Assembly (NCBI GenBank): GCA_038147195.1
Contig: JAYQTB010000004.1
Coordinates: 1,612,001-1,676,000 of the forward strand
Reading direction: 5' to 3'
DNA length: 64,000 nucleotides
Source: Eutrophocola salsuginis
GTDB taxonomy: Bacteria; Pseudomonadota; Gammaproteobacteria; Pseudomonadales; Pseudohongiellaceae
The notes below the pieces were generated by a model. It was not told the origin of the DNA. It worked only from the letters and a program-made list of their open reading frames with translations, and did not search any database. The position numbers and the translations under genes were made by a program. Shown piece after piece: positions 16,419 through 25,696 of the stretch. Every line of letters begins with the position of its first letter. Within the stretch, counting starts at the first letter, position 1.

Positions 16419-17336
16419 ATGCGAATCGGCATTCTTTCCAGGAATCGAAACCTGTACTCCACCCGTCGGCTCGTCGAGGCCGCCAGGGTGAGAGGGCACG
16501 ACGTCCGCGTCATTGATGTGCTCAAGTGTTACATGAACATTACGGCCAATGACCCGGCCGTGTACTACCAGCGCAACGCAGAAGTCGTCGAGGAACTGGA
16601 ATTCGACGCCGTCATTCCCCGCATCGGCGCCAGCATCACTGCTTATGGCTGCGCTGTATTGCGCCAGTTCGAAGTCGGTCATGTATATTCCATCAACGAA
16701 TCCATTGCCATCACGCGGTCGCGCGACAAACTGCGCGCCCATCAGCTGCTGGCCCGCAAGGGTATAGGGCAGCCCGTTACCAGTTATGCCCATTCGGCGC
16801 GTGCCACGGACAAGCTGATCGAATCGGTCGGTGGCGCACCGCTGATCCTCAAACTGACCGAAAGCACGCACGGTGACGGCGTCCTCCTCGCCGAAACCAA
16901 GAAAGCAGCGGAAGCCCTGATTAACGCCTTCATGGGTATTGGCTCGGACTTCCTGGTCCAGGAATTCATTCGCGAGGCCGGCGGCTCCGACATTCGATGC
17001 TTCGTCGTTGGCAAAAAAGTCATCGCCGCCATGCAGCGCAAGGCGATCAAGGGCGAATACCGGTCCAACCTGCACCGCGGCGGCACCGCAGAAGTGATCC
17101 GGCTGCATCCCGACGAACGCGCCCTGGCAGTTCGTGCTGCCCAGGTCATGGGACTTGACTTGGCTGGTGTAGACATTATTCGTTCATCCCATGGCCCACT
17201 AGTTATCGAAGTAAATTCGTCACCCGGCCTGGAAGGCATAGAGACCGCCACCGGCAAGAACGTCGCCGACAAGATCATCGAGTACATCGAGAAGGACTCA
17301 GTATCCGGGCCAAACAAGCCAAAAGGTAAAGGTTAA
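16419..17336 (+). CDS. rimK: RimK-type ATP-grasp glutamate ligase
   Basis: ATP-grasp enzyme that in E. coli and pseudomonads adds glutamates to the C-terminus of ribosomal protein S6 and can make poly-glutamate. 305 residues. The N-terminus MRIGILSRNRNLYSTRRL, FDAVIPRIGASIT, the ATP-grasp lid LILKLTESTHGDGVLLAE, FIREAGGSDIRCFVVG and the metal site VIEVNSSPGLEGIE are all typical. It precedes a retropepsin-like gene by 6 bases, the same pairing as in the rim cluster of Pseudomonas. Its placement between panC and panD is unusual. Confidence 0.94.
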   Translation: MRIGILSRNRNLYSTRRLVEAARVRGHDVRVIDVLKCYMNITANDPAVYYQRNAEVVEELEFDAVIPRIGASITAYGCAVLRQFEVGHVYSINESIAITRSRDKLRAHQLLARKGIGQPVTSYAHSARATDKLIESVGGAPLILKLTESTHGDGVLLAETKKAAEALINAFMGIGSDFLVQEFIREAGGSDIRCFVVGKKVIAAMQRKAIKGEYRSNLHRGGTAEVIRLHPDERALAVRAAQVMGLDLAGVDIIRSSHGPLVIEVNSSPGLEGIETATGKNVADKIIEYIEKDSVSGPNKPKGKG

Positions 17337-17342
17337 AGATCC

Positions 17343-17834
17343 ATGTCATATACGAGACTCTCGAAACTTAAAGTGGGTACTGTGGAATTATGTGACCTAC
17401 CGGAACTCGGTATCGAGAAGCTGCATGTGCGCGTGGATACAGGTGCCGCAACTTCCTCGCTGCACGTGGACAACATCGAGGAATTCAGCAGGGGTGGCAA
17501 GGACTTCGTCAGTTTTGATCTACACCCAGACATCCACAACGTCGATTCGGTCATTCGCACCACCTCCCCGGTAGAAGGCACCAAGACCGTAAAAAGCTCC
17601 TCCGCCGACACTGAACAACGCGTCGTCATCACTACCAACATTCGTCTTGCCGGCCGCGAATGGCCGATCAAGCTCACCCTAACAAACCGCTCTGAGATGA
17701 CCTACATGATGCTGATGGGCAGAGAGGCCATGGAAGGCAGAATTATCGTAGATCCGGAATTTGATTACCTGCTCAATGATGCCGACCTGGATGATGACGA
17801 TTACTTGCAGGCACATGGTGGAGAAGAAGAGTAA
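17343..17834 (+). CDS. RimK-associated retropepsin-like protease (DUF785/RimB type)
   Basis: 163-residue cytosolic protein of the family often annotated as RimK-associated ATP-dependent zinc protease, structurally a retropepsin-like aspartic protease. The catalytic signature is VRVDTGAATSSLH near residue 30, and the hydrophobic TYMMLMGREAMEGRIIVDP near residue 120 is the second conserved block. The C-terminus is acidic (DLDDDDYLQAHGGEEE). Coupled to rimK by a 6-base gap, it probably trims or controls glutamylation, as proposed for RimB in pseudomonads. I do not assign the symbol because the subfamily is not certain. Confidence 0.85.
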   Translation: MSYTRLSKLKVGTVELCDLPELGIEKLHVRVDTGAATSSLHVDNIEEFSRGGKDFVSFDLHPDIHNVDSVIRTTSPVEGTKTVKSSSADTEQRVVITTNIRLAGREWPIKLTLTNRSEMTYMMLMGREAMEGRIIVDPEFDYLLNDADLDDDDYLQAHGGEEE

Positions 17835-17953
17835 GCCCAGCGCACCCTGCAGCCCGCGTTTGATAATTGCTTGGCTTTTTTGGGATAATGCGCCCCGCTT
17901 TGAATCCGACCGCTGAGGATTCTCCGTAATACCAGATAGTTAGAGGTTCGAAC

Positions 17954-18334
17954 GTGCAATCCCTGATGTTGAAAGCCAAGCTCCACAAGGCCTGCGTAAC
18001 CCACGCTGAGCTGGATTACGAGGGCTCGTGCGCCATTGACGGCAATCTGCTGGATACGGCGTGTATTCGTGAATTCGAGCAGATCCAGATCTACAATATC
18101 ACCAATGGAGAGCGCTTTACGACCTACGCGATTCGCGCGCAATCCGGCTCCGGTATCATTTCCGTTAACGGTGCTGCTGCCCATAAGGCCAACGTGGGGG
18201 ACAGGGTCATCATCTGTGCCTACGGCAGCTATACCGAAGCCGAACTTCTAAACCATAAGCCATGGCTGGTTTATCTGGACAAAACCAACATGGTGCTCAG
18301 GTCCAGCAATACCATACCGGTACAGGTAGCCTGA
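17954..18334 (+). CDS. panD: Aspartate 1-decarboxylase precursor
   Basis: Makes beta-alanine for PanC. The proenzyme self-cleaves between Gly and Ser in YEGSCAID to generate the pyruvoyl cofactor. 126 residues, with NGERFTTYAI, GIISVNGAAAHKANVGDRVII and the C-terminal IPVQVA all conserved. The start is GTG at 17954, giving MQSLMLKAKLH, which matches the usual four residues before the ML motif; the ATG at 17966 would be slightly short. There is a 119-base gap after the protease gene, so it may have its own promoter. Confidence 0.97.
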   Translation: MQSLMLKAKLHKACVTHAELDYEGSCAIDGNLLDTACIREFEQIQIYNITNGERFTTYAIRAQSGSGIISVNGAAAHKANVGDRVIICAYGSYTEAELLNHKPWLVYLDKTNMVLRSSNTIPVQVA

Positions 18335-18486
18335 TTATCTGTTCAAACCGGGAGAATTAATTTCTGCTGCAGCACAGAAACGTATAGCCCGGCGCCATTG
18401 CAGCATAATATGTCGTATTTTCTCAAGGTCGTGCTATAAAACGGGTCCGGATGAACAGATTGATAATACCTGAATAAGGAGCCCCC

Positions 18487-20424
18487 GTGTTTGAGATCAA
18501 GACCCATCCCGTCCCTGAATCCCTAAAAAAATCCGCGCATCTAGACAAGGCCATGTACGACACCATGTACAAGGCCTCGATTGAGACGCCGGATGCATTC
18601 TGGTCAGAACAGGCCACCTCTTTTCTGGATTGGATAACGCCCTTCAGCAAGGTCAGTGAATGCGACATGGCAAAAGGGGATATCAAGTGGTTCCTCGGCG
18701 GCAAGCTCAACGTCACGTCAAACTGTATCGACCGCCACCTGCCAGAACGGGCGGACCAGGTCGCAATCCTGTGGGAGGGTGACGAACCCGGTACCGAGCG
18801 CAAGATCACCTACCAGGAACTTCACGATGCGGTCTGCAAGCTGGCCAATGTCCTGAAGGAGCGCGGTATCAAGAAAGGCGACCGGGTCTGCATCTACATG
18901 CCGATGATCCCGGAAGCCGTCTTTGCCATGCTGGCCTGTGCCCGCATCGGTGCCATCCATTCAGTCGTCTTTGGAGGTTTCTCCCCGGACTCGCTGAAAG
19001 ACAGGATCCTTGATTCCGATTGCCGCGTGGTCATCACATCCGATGAAAGCGTACGCGGTGGCCGGGTATTCCCTCTCAAAGCCAACACCGACGTCGCTGT
19101 GACGAAATGCCCAAATGTTCACACCGTCCTAGTAGTTCAGCGTACAGGCAATCCTGTCGAGTGGGATGCCAGCAAGGACATTTGGTACCACGAGGCAACC
19201 ACGGCTGCCGCGGCGACATGCGAGCCCGAACCGATGGACAGCGAGGACCCCCTGTTCATCCTCTATACCTCCGGCTCGACGGGCAAGCCCAAGGGTGTCA
19301 TGCACACCACCGGTGGCTATCTGCTCATCGCTGCCATGAGTCACAAGTACGTGTTCGACTTCCACGATGGTGATATCTACTGGTGCGCTGCTGACGTCGG
19401 CTGGGTAACAGGCCACACCTACATCGTCTACGGCCCGCTGACTAATGCCGCCACCACCCTGATGTTCGAGGGCGTACCCACTTACCCGGACTGCTCCCGC
19501 TTCTGGCGGGTGATCGATAAGTACCAGGTAAATATCTTCTACACCGCGCCAACCGCCATTCGCGCCCTCATGGCCCAGGGCGATGACCCTGTGACCTGCA
19601 CGTCGCGGAAATCGCTGAAGATACTGGGTACCGTTGGAGAACCGATCAACCCGGAAGCCTGGGAATGGTATTACCATGTCGTCGGTGACGGCCGTTGCCC
19701 CATTATGGATACCTGGTGGCAGACCGAAACCGGCGGCCACATGATCACCCCCATGCCCGGCGTCACCGATCTCAAGCCCGGCTCGGCCACCCTGCCCTTC
19801 TTCGGCGTACAGCCGGCCCTAGTCGATCCGGAAGGCAATATTCTTGAAGGCGCCACATCCGGTAACCTCGTTATCACGGCAAGCTGGCCAAGCCAGCTGC
19901 GCACTGTGTACGGTGATCACCAGCGTTGCGTAGACACTTACTACTCGACCTATGAGGGCTACTACTTCACCGGTGACGGTGCCCGACGTGATGAAGATGG
20001 CTACTGGTGGATAACCGGTCGCGTCGACGACGTCCTCAATGTCAGCGGCCATCGCCTGGGTACTGCCGAAATCGAAAGTGCGCTGGTTCTGCATGAAGCC
20101 GTAGCGGAAGCCGCCGTCGTTGGCTTCCCTCATGATATCAAGGGCCAGGGCATTTACGCTTATGTCAGCCTGATGAAAGGCGTGGAGGAATCCGATGCGC
20201 TGATGAAGGAACTGCGGGATTTCGTCGGCAAGGAAATCGGCGCTATCGCAAAACCTGAGGTCATCCAGTGGGCGCCAGGCCTGCCAAAAACACGTTCAGG
20301 CAAGATCATGCGTCGAATTCTACGCAAGATCGCCGCCAATGAACTGGACAATCTGGGTGATACAACGACACTCGCCGATCCGGCGGTGGTCGACCATATC
20401 ATCGAGAACCGGCCGCACAAGTAG
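18487..20424 (+). CDS. acs: Acetyl-CoA synthetase
   Basis: Activates acetate to acetyl-CoA through acetyl-AMP in the cytosol. 645 residues, the standard length. Motifs are YTSGSTGKPKGVMHT (P-loop), YWCAADVGWVTGHTY, TAPTAIRALM, DTWWQTETGGHMITP, YFTGDGARRDEDGYWWITGRVDDVLNVSGHRLGT in successive blocks, and the acetylation-regulated lysine in KTRSGKIMRR. It starts at GTG 18487 with AAGGAG six bases ahead. Its place after panD agrees with the Pseudomonas order, where pgi intervenes. Confidence 0.97.
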   Translation: MFEIKTHPVPESLKKSAHLDKAMYDTMYKASIETPDAFWSEQATSFLDWITPFSKVSECDMAKGDIKWFLGGKLNVTSNCIDRHLPERADQVAILWEGDEPGTERKITYQELHDAVCKLANVLKERGIKKGDRVCIYMPMIPEAVFAMLACARIGAIHSVVFGGFSPDSLKDRILDSDCRVVITSDESVRGGRVFPLKANTDVAVTKCPNVHTVLVVQRTGNPVEWDASKDIWYHEATTAAAATCEPEPMDSEDPLFILYTSGSTGKPKGVMHTTGGYLLIAAMSHKYVFDFHDGDIYWCAADVGWVTGHTYIVYGPLTNAATTLMFEGVPTYPDCSRFWRVIDKYQVNIFYTAPTAIRALMAQGDDPVTCTSRKSLKILGTVGEPINPEAWEWYYHVVGDGRCPIMDTWWQTETGGHMITPMPGVTDLKPGSATLPFFGVQPALVDPEGNILEGATSGNLVITASWPSQLRTVYGDHQRCVDTYYSTYEGYYFTGDGARRDEDGYWWITGRVDDVLNVSGHRLGTAEIESALVLHEAVAEAAVVGFPHDIKGQGIYAYVSLMKGVEESDALMKELRDFVGKEIGAIAKPEVIQWAPGLPKTRSGKIMRRILRKIAANELDNLGDTTTLADPAVVDHIIENRPHK

Positions 20425-20554
20425 GCGACTAGATACTGCCTTCCAGGTACCTAGACCGCAGATCACATGGAAACTTTTCGATGGCATCGTGCAAGGTGTC
20501 GCGGAGCAGGTTGCCTCATTTTGGGCGTCAGGCACCCTCTTCTTCCGGTTGTTT

Positions 20555-20971
20555 TTATTCGGCATTTTCGACCACGATCCTGGCAGTCGGCCGGCCCAGG
20601 AAATAAAAGGACACCAGGGTCAGCAGGAATAACGGCACAAACAGCGTGTACAGGTAAGCGGGATGGAAGATAGAGGTCTGGTAATCGAAGATCTCAAACG
20701 CGTACGCCACCGTGGTGACGAAAAGTGCCGTGAAAAAGGCAAGAAAAATACCGGCCAGGAGCTCCGGTGTCTTTAGCCTAGCCAGCAAGCACAGCGGAAC
20801 AATCAAAGTTGCATTACTTATGGCTGCCGCCAGATAACCGAATACAAAGAGAAGGATTTCGTTGAGGACTGGCACGTATCCCGGACCCGGCGCCTGGATA
20901 TGCTGCCACGCTTCCGGTATAGCAAATGCCATCGCGGCGATTAATGGCGACAGCAGTAAGGCTCTTTTCAT
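20555..20971 (-). CDS. Small integral membrane protein, unknown function
   Basis: 138 residues from the ATG at 20971 (MKRALLLSPLIAAMAFAIPEA). The frame extends 23 codons further upstream but that part looks unlike a signal or membrane start. Four hydrophobic segments are visible: residues 4-20, 32-58 (LNEILLFVFGYLAAAISNATLI and following), 68-90 and 105-125. I recognise no family and no catalytic motif. It stands alone between acs and the PQQ dehydrogenase, transcribed toward acs. Confidence 0.55.
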   Translation of the reverse strand: MKRALLLSPLIAAMAFAIPEAWQHIQAPGPGYVPVLNEILLFVFGYLAAAISNATLIVPLCLLARLKTPELLAGIFLAFFTALFVTTVAYAFEIFDYQTSIFHPAYLYTLFVPLFLLTLVSFYFLGRPTARIVVENAE

Positions 20972-21072
20972 CTCAGTACGCCGGCAGATGATCCAACCTT
21001 GACATCCGGTAACGCTGCATTTCGATGAGTTAGAAGACACATCATAACCAACGGCAATACTTCACGGTATCG

Positions 21073-23166
21073 TCAGTAATTCAGACCAGGGACGTCGATC
21101 ACGTAACGATGCAACTGAAAGCCGTCCGCAGGCAGCTTTGCTGAAGCTTCATTCAAATACCCCGTTTCCCGCAGCAGGAAGGCAATGATGCTGGCGTAGT
21201 CTTCCTGCGGCAGGCCGCCCGGGTTGGCAGGCGGCATGCTGACTGAGATATCACTGTAGATATCACCAAGCGTGAAGCCGCCCCACTTGGCCTGGAAGGC
21301 CTGTCCGGCGTAGTTGTCAGACTCATGGCAACCGCTGCAGTTCTGGGTGAACACCTGCTCACCTCGCTCCGCCTGTTCAGAACTAAAGATGCCTGCCGCC
21401 ACCGAGATGTCGGTAACCTCGGCACGCATCGGGCGCGGTACTTCGTAGGCGCGGCCATCCGGCAGGGCGAACACCCAGATGACGCCGGATCCCTGCGTGA
21501 TATCCACGTCAACCAACCGGCCCAGGGTCGATGTCTGCGCGGCACCACCGCCGGCAGTGATGGCGATGTACTGCTTGCCGTTGACGGTGTAGCTGATCGG
21601 AGCACCGGAGACATCACCGTTCAGTCGAGCCTGCCAGAGCAACTCGCCGTTTTCGTTGTTCAGAGCGAAGAATTGACGGTCTGCCGTACCACCAAAAACG
21701 ACGCCACCCGCCGTGGCCAGCGCGGATGCTGTCATGGGCGCCCCGCTTTTGGGGCGCCAGGTCCAGCGCCGTGTACCCGCTACCGGATCGAAGGCGACGA
21801 ATTCACCAACAAAGTCATATCCCGGCGCAAGGGAGGGCGTATAGGTTGTCCCGGTCAGCCCGAAACGGGTATGCCTGACCGGTGTCACCACCATGGCGTT
21901 CATGCACGAATTGTTGACGCCGAGATAATACAGGCCGGTCTGTGCACTGAAGCTTGGTGCATTCAGGTTGCGCGCGCCGTGCGGGTGAGGGCAGACCTGA
22001 AATATCTTGCCGGAATCCACGTCTTCCAGTTGCGGCACCGTTGCCGGATTGTAGATGGGCACGCCGCTCTCACTCCAGCCCGTGATGGCATTGTCGTAAG
22101 CCGTGCGGAAGGCATGCAGGAACTCACCCGTTGCCCGGTCTAGCACAACGCTCCAGCCGATCTTGCCGGTCTGAATCAAGGCCTTGCGCATTTCGCCATC
22201 GATCTCCAGGTCCACTAGCATGCTTTCATAGGTGGCGCGGTCCCAGTTGTCGCGCGGCACCAGTTGGTAATGCCAGCGTAAGTCACCCGTATCGGCATCC
22301 AGGGCGATGACGCTGTTGGCATACAGGGCATCGCCGTGCCCTTCAGGCGTCGTGGTCCACGGTGCCGGCTGGCCGGTAGGTGAGTAAACGAGATTGAGTT
22401 CGGGATCGTAGCTCAATGTATTCCAGGTGGCGGCTCCCGCCGGTTGGTACCCGGCTGTCCAATCCCAGGAGTCGGCACGCGGGTCTTCACGACCGGGAAT
22501 GGTATAGAAGGTCCAAAGAATCTCTCCCGTATCGGCATCCAGAGCCTTGAGACTCCCACGCGCGGCAAAGTCACCGCCAGACATGCCAATGAATACCTTG
22601 CCGTTGACGACCAGCGGCGGATGGGCATGCCCTTCCCCGTTACGGTAATCTGCAGTTCGTGTTTCCCAGCGCTTTTCGCCGGTGCGGGCATCCAGCGCAA
22701 CCACGTAGCTGTCCGCCGTTCCCCAGTAAATTGTGTCCCCATATATGGAGACACCGCGGAAGCGCCGGTTGGCTTCCGACAGGGCGATGTCAGCCGGGTA
22801 GGTGCGGGTATGGCTCCAGAGGAGCTCACCGGTGACGGCGTTCAGGGCGATGATGCGACCTGTACCCTCGCCTATATACATGATTCCGTTGGCGATGATT
22901 GGCGTGGCCAGCCAACGGCTGCCATCGCGCATGGCATAGGTCCACATCATGCGCAGGTCATCGACGTTGTCACGGTTTATATCCGTGAGCGGACTGAAAC
23001 CTGTGGCATCAAAGGAGCGACGGTAGGTCATCCAGTCGCCTGGTTCGGGGTTGAGAAGGCGTGCGTCCGTTACAGGTTGCCATTCGTCGGAAGCACCCTG
23101 CCCAAGGACCGATGCCGGTGCAATTCCACAGGTGAGGACAGCCAATATTATTGCGCTATTCTTCAC
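21073..23166 (-). CDS. PQQ-dependent quinohaemoprotein dehydrogenase, substrate unknown
   Basis: Exported eight-bladed propeller dehydrogenase with a C-terminal cytochrome c domain. GTG 23166 gives a clean signal peptide (MKNSAIILAVLTCGIAPASV) and has a G-rich ribosome site eight bases ahead; ATG 23202 is the alternative. Propeller repeats carry the tryptophan-docking pattern (ALNAVTGELLWSH, ALDARTGEKRWE, ALDADTGEILWTF, ALDADTGDLRWHYQ). The haem site is FTQNCSGCHES near the C-terminus. It oxidises an alcohol or aldehyde and passes electrons to the respiratory chain. At the catalytic Asp the local motif is NWDRAT, unlike the WDYD of the second PQQ enzyme at 40956. The upstream extension of the frame would run into the tRNA gene and is rejected. 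Confidence 0.9.
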   Translation of the reverse strand: MKNSAIILAVLTCGIAPASVLGQGASDEWQPVTDARLLNPEPGDWMTYRRSFDATGFSPLTDINRDNVDDLRMMWTYAMRDGSRWLATPIIANGIMYIGEGTGRIIALNAVTGELLWSHTRTYPADIALSEANRRFRGVSIYGDTIYWGTADSYVVALDARTGEKRWETRTADYRNGEGHAHPPLVVNGKVFIGMSGGDFAARGSLKALDADTGEILWTFYTIPGREDPRADSWDWTAGYQPAGAATWNTLSYDPELNLVYSPTGQPAPWTTTPEGHGDALYANSVIALDADTGDLRWHYQLVPRDNWDRATYESMLVDLEIDGEMRKALIQTGKIGWSVVLDRATGEFLHAFRTAYDNAITGWSESGVPIYNPATVPQLEDVDSGKIFQVCPHPHGARNLNAPSFSAQTGLYYLGVNNSCMNAMVVTPVRHTRFGLTGTTYTPSLAPGYDFVGEFVAFDPVAGTRRWTWRPKSGAPMTASALATAGGVVFGGTADRQFFALNNENGELLWQARLNGDVSGAPISYTVNGKQYIAITAGGGAAQTSTLGRLVDVDITQGSGVIWVFALPDGRAYEVPRPMRAEVTDISVAAGIFSSEQAERGEQVFTQNCSGCHESDNYAGQAFQAKWGGFTLGDIYSDISVSMPPANPGGLPQEDYASIIAFLLRETGYLNEASAKLPADGFQLHRYVIDVPGLNY

Positions 23167-23260
23167 GTACAGTACCCCCCCCTCCCGAACACTCTCATTC
23201 ATGGAAATCGAGTATGGGCGAATAGCGCTGGAAAATACAGTGTAGCGGCGCGGGAGGAAA

Positions 23261-23335
23261 TGGCTGGGGTGGTAGGATTCGAACCTACGGATGACGGAGT
23301 CAGAGTCCGTTGCCTTACCACTTGGCGACACCCCA
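23261..23335 (-). tRNA. tRNA-Gln (anticodon CUG)
   Basis: 75-nt gene including the encoded CCA. The acceptor stem pairs TGGGGTG with the mirrored end before CCA; the D arm is GCCAAGTGGTAAGGC, the anticodon arm CGGACTCTGACTCCG, and the T arm AGGTTCGAATCCT. The sequence closely follows E. coli tRNA-Gln2. The anticodon CTG is complementary to 23301-23303 and reads CAG codons. Confidence 0.97.
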
Positions 23336-23521
23336 GCAACAGGGGTTGAAAATTCGGCATGGCCTGAATTTCCGAAGGGCGCAATCCTACTAATTTCCCA
23401 TGATTTTTTCCAGTTTTTTACCCGTATTTCGCGCTGAAATGCTGTGTTTTAGTGCAAGTTGATTCATGTAATTTCTGGTTTTCACTGATAACCGAAAAAC
23501 CATCAATACTCCAAGAGATCT

Positions 23522-23926
23522 ATGGAACGGGAAATACAATCCAGCACTTTTACCAAAGCGGAACTTGAGCAGTTCAAAGCACTATTGGCAAAGGAAAACG
23601 CCATCCTTCAGCACTTGTTCGTCGACAGCAGGCTCGCTGGCATCCGTTTCACCCAGGGCATCGAGAGCTTCAACTTCGAGGAAGTTCTGGCACGCACAAC
23701 ACTCGTGCAACTGCAAAACGGCATCACGGCCCCGCTGCTGGTCATGAACGAAGACGGGGAAACCATCACGGAAGACATTTTCAGCATTGAGGACGAAGCA
23801 TTGCTCAACAACAAGCCCCTGATGCCATTCATGCTGACGCCACATGAGAGTGATCAGACAGGACTGCCCGTCTTAAGTTATGGATCGCTAACGTATTACC
23901 ATTGGAGAGAAATTCACCACCGATGA
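23522..23926 (+). CDS. Hypothetical protein
   Basis: 134 residues starting MEREIQSS, with AAGAGA seven bases ahead of the ATG. Soluble and acidic, with a helical N-terminus (KAELEQFKALLAKENAILQH) followed by a mixed region and a Tyr-rich end (SYGSLTYYHWREIHHR). No signal peptide, membrane segment or recognisable motif. It is alone between the tRNA gene and the convergent PLP decarboxylase, and no family could be named. Confidence 0.55.
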   Translation: MEREIQSSTFTKAELEQFKALLAKENAILQHLFVDSRLAGIRFTQGIESFNFEEVLARTTLVQLQNGITAPLLVMNEDGETITEDIFSIEDEALLNNKPLMPFMLTPHESDQTGLPVLSYGSLTYYHWREIHHR

Positions 23927-23963
23927 TCAGCCTGTATGGACAATTGATAAGTCCTGCTAAAGG

Positions 23964-25217
23964 CTAGATCAGCAGGCGCTCGCAGAACTCGCCACGCATG
24001 CAGTGGTTGGACGCCATCGAAGCCGAGTAGGCACCGGAGTTGATAAGCACGAGGTAATCCTCGTCGCGCATGTCCGGCAGCATGGCATCTTCATACCACA
24101 CATCCAGGGCCTCGTTGATGTTGCCGACCACGTGATGGGGTGCCAGTTTTTCACCACGGTAATACAACGGCACCGGCTGGAACGGCAGGCTGTAATGAGC
24201 GGGTTCGGGTGCGATATTAAAGCCGGCATCGACACCCAGGAAAAGCACGTCGCGCTTCTTCTCCAGGTAGGTCTTTTCCAGCAGCAGCAGGCCCGCATCC
24301 TTCATGACGTAGTCGCCGGGTTCTATTTCCACGTGCAGGCCGCTGTCGCCGAACTGGCGTTGAAGCACACCCGCCCATAGGTCGAGATCCAGCGGATCAT
24401 CAGAACTAACGTGGGGAACACCCAGACCGCCACCTACATTAACACGATTTACTGACGGACACTGCTCGACGAACCACTTGCACTCTCCGATGATGCTTTC
24501 CCAGATCGGGATCTGGGCATTCAGGTAGCCGCAACCGGTATGGAAATGAATCTTGGTGACTTCCATGCCGTAGTCCTTCGCTACCGCGAGAGCCTCATGA
24601 AACTGCTCCTTGTAGATACCGAACTTGGTGGTGACATTTCCCGCGTACTGCAACTTAGTGTTGCCCTGTCGGCTGATGCCCAGGCCGGGGTTGACGCGGA
24701 TACCGATCTCGCTGCCGGAAAACATTTCTCCCCACTGGTGGATACCATGGATGGAGTCGGCATCGAAGAACAGACCGGGGTAACGGGAAAGGCGGTCGAA
24801 ATCCTTGCGTGATAGGCTGCCAGCGGTGAAAGAAATTTCCCCCGGCTCGAAGCCGCAGCTTGCCGCGTGCGATACTTCCTCCGGTGAACAGGCGTCAATG
24901 CCGCATAGGCCGGACTGCTTCATTGCTGCCAGCAGCGGTGCAAAGCGGTTGGCCTTCATGGCGTACAGAATAGTGCTGCGCCCTATCAGACCGGCACGAT
25001 CCAGCGCATCGCGCAGGCGACCCAGGTTCTGCTTCACGCGCGACATCGAATACACGAAACCGGGCGTACCAAGTTCCCAGACGAGGTCCGCGACACTGTG
25101 ACCGGCAAAGACGAGCTCTCCGTCCCGGTAGCAGAGATCGTTCCTCTGCCACCAGTCCAGCTCACCTTGTCTTCTTTGAGTACTCTCGTCCCTGTTAATG
25201 CGTGTGGACGTGTTCAT
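23964..25217 (-). CDS. PLP-dependent decarboxylase, fold type III (LysA/ornithine decarboxylase-like)
   Basis: 417 residues with an alanine-racemase-like barrel and a C-terminal beta domain. The PLP lysine is Lys88 in YAMKAN. HFHTGCG and VNVGGGLGVP are the phosphate-binding glycine motifs, and EPGDYVMKDAG follows. The usual second-subunit Cys motif (CESGD in LysA) is replaced by NINEALDVWYED, so the substrate may differ from diaminopimelate. The C-terminal INSGAYSASMASNHCMRGEF matches the family. Its first 23 bases overlap the SET gene, so translation is coupled. It may act on a small amino acid or a carboxylated polyamine precursor, but that is open. Confidence 0.85.
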   Translation of the reverse strand: MNTSTRINRDESTQRRQGELDWWQRNDLCYRDGELVFAGHSVADLVWELGTPGFVYSMSRVKQNLGRLRDALDRAGLIGRSTILYAMKANRFAPLLAAMKQSGLCGIDACSPEEVSHAASCGFEPGEISFTAGSLSRKDFDRLSRYPGLFFDADSIHGIHQWGEMFSGSEIGIRVNPGLGISRQGNTKLQYAGNVTTKFGIYKEQFHEALAVAKDYGMEVTKIHFHTGCGYLNAQIPIWESIIGECKWFVEQCPSVNRVNVGGGLGVPHVSSDDPLDLDLWAGVLQRQFGDSGLHVEIEPGDYVMKDAGLLLLEKTYLEKKRDVLFLGVDAGFNIAPEPAHYSLPFQPVPLYYRGEKLAPHHVVGNINEALDVWYEDAMLPDMRDEDYLVLINSGAYSASMASNHCMRGEFCERLLI

Positions 25218-25662
25218 GGCTCTCGATAATTATCTGATGTGGTTGTTCCTTGCGACCAGTGATCCAGCCGCGGCACTTTTCGCTGCCACAACAACAGGCA
25301 AACTGCCTGAAAAGTACGTCTTCAGTTTCAGCGTAGTCCATGTAGAGGTAGCTGTTCGCCTTGATGGGCTTCAGAGCGGTCAGCGTCTTCTTGCGCATGT
25401 TCAAGAGCACATTGGGGTCGCAGGAGTGCAGAAGGTAACCGGTGAAATATGGATCGAACATATGCCTTCTCTTGGAAATCTGCAAAGTGTGCTGACGAAT
25501 GTCAGATACAACCTCGCCGGCCACGATCGCCAGCAGGTCACCCGGTTCAAAACTTCTGTAAGTAATAACGCCATGACCGTTTTTATGGTCCTTGGCGATG
25601 ACTGCAAAATCACTGGCTTGCGGGAATAAGGGATTGTTCCCAAAAGAAAGTGGATAAAGCAT
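25195..25662 (-). CDS. SET-domain protein, putative protein-lysine methyltransferase
   Basis: 155 residues. An N-terminal stretch reads GHGVITYRSFEPGDLLAIVAGEVV (the SET-I start), YLLHSCDPNVLLNM matches the NHSCxPN core motif, and the post-SET zinc-type end is FACCCGSEKCRGWITG. The SET family transfers methyl from S-adenosylmethionine to lysines of proteins. Bacterial members are few and mostly uncharacterised. GGAG lies upstream of ATG 25662. It is the first gene of a two-gene operon with the PLP decarboxylase, behind a strong hairpin. The C-terminus HEHVHTH is His-rich. Confidence 0.85.
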   Translation of the reverse strand: MLYPLSFGNNPLFPQASDFAVIAKDHKNGHGVITYRSFEPGDLLAIVAGEVVSDIRQHTLQISKRRHMFDPYFTGYLLHSCDPNVLLNMRKKTLTALKPIKANSYLYMDYAETEDVLFRQFACCCGSEKCRGWITGRKEQPHQIIIESHEHVHTH

Positions 25663-25696
25663 TCTTTTTGATCTCCAAAAAAGGTTATAGAAAAGA

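Noticed and set aside
18355..18390. Terminator after panD
   Set aside because: TTTCTG/CAGAAA pairing is short and lacks a T-run, so it is not supported.
23203..23331. Longer N-terminus of the PQQ dehydrogenase (extra 43 codons before ATG 23202)
   Set aside because: It would overlap the tRNA-Gln gene and precede the clean signal peptide.
22444..23349. 301-codon frame on the plus strand
   Set aside because: Antisense to the first PQQ dehydrogenase and running into the tRNA-Gln gene; not a plausible protein.
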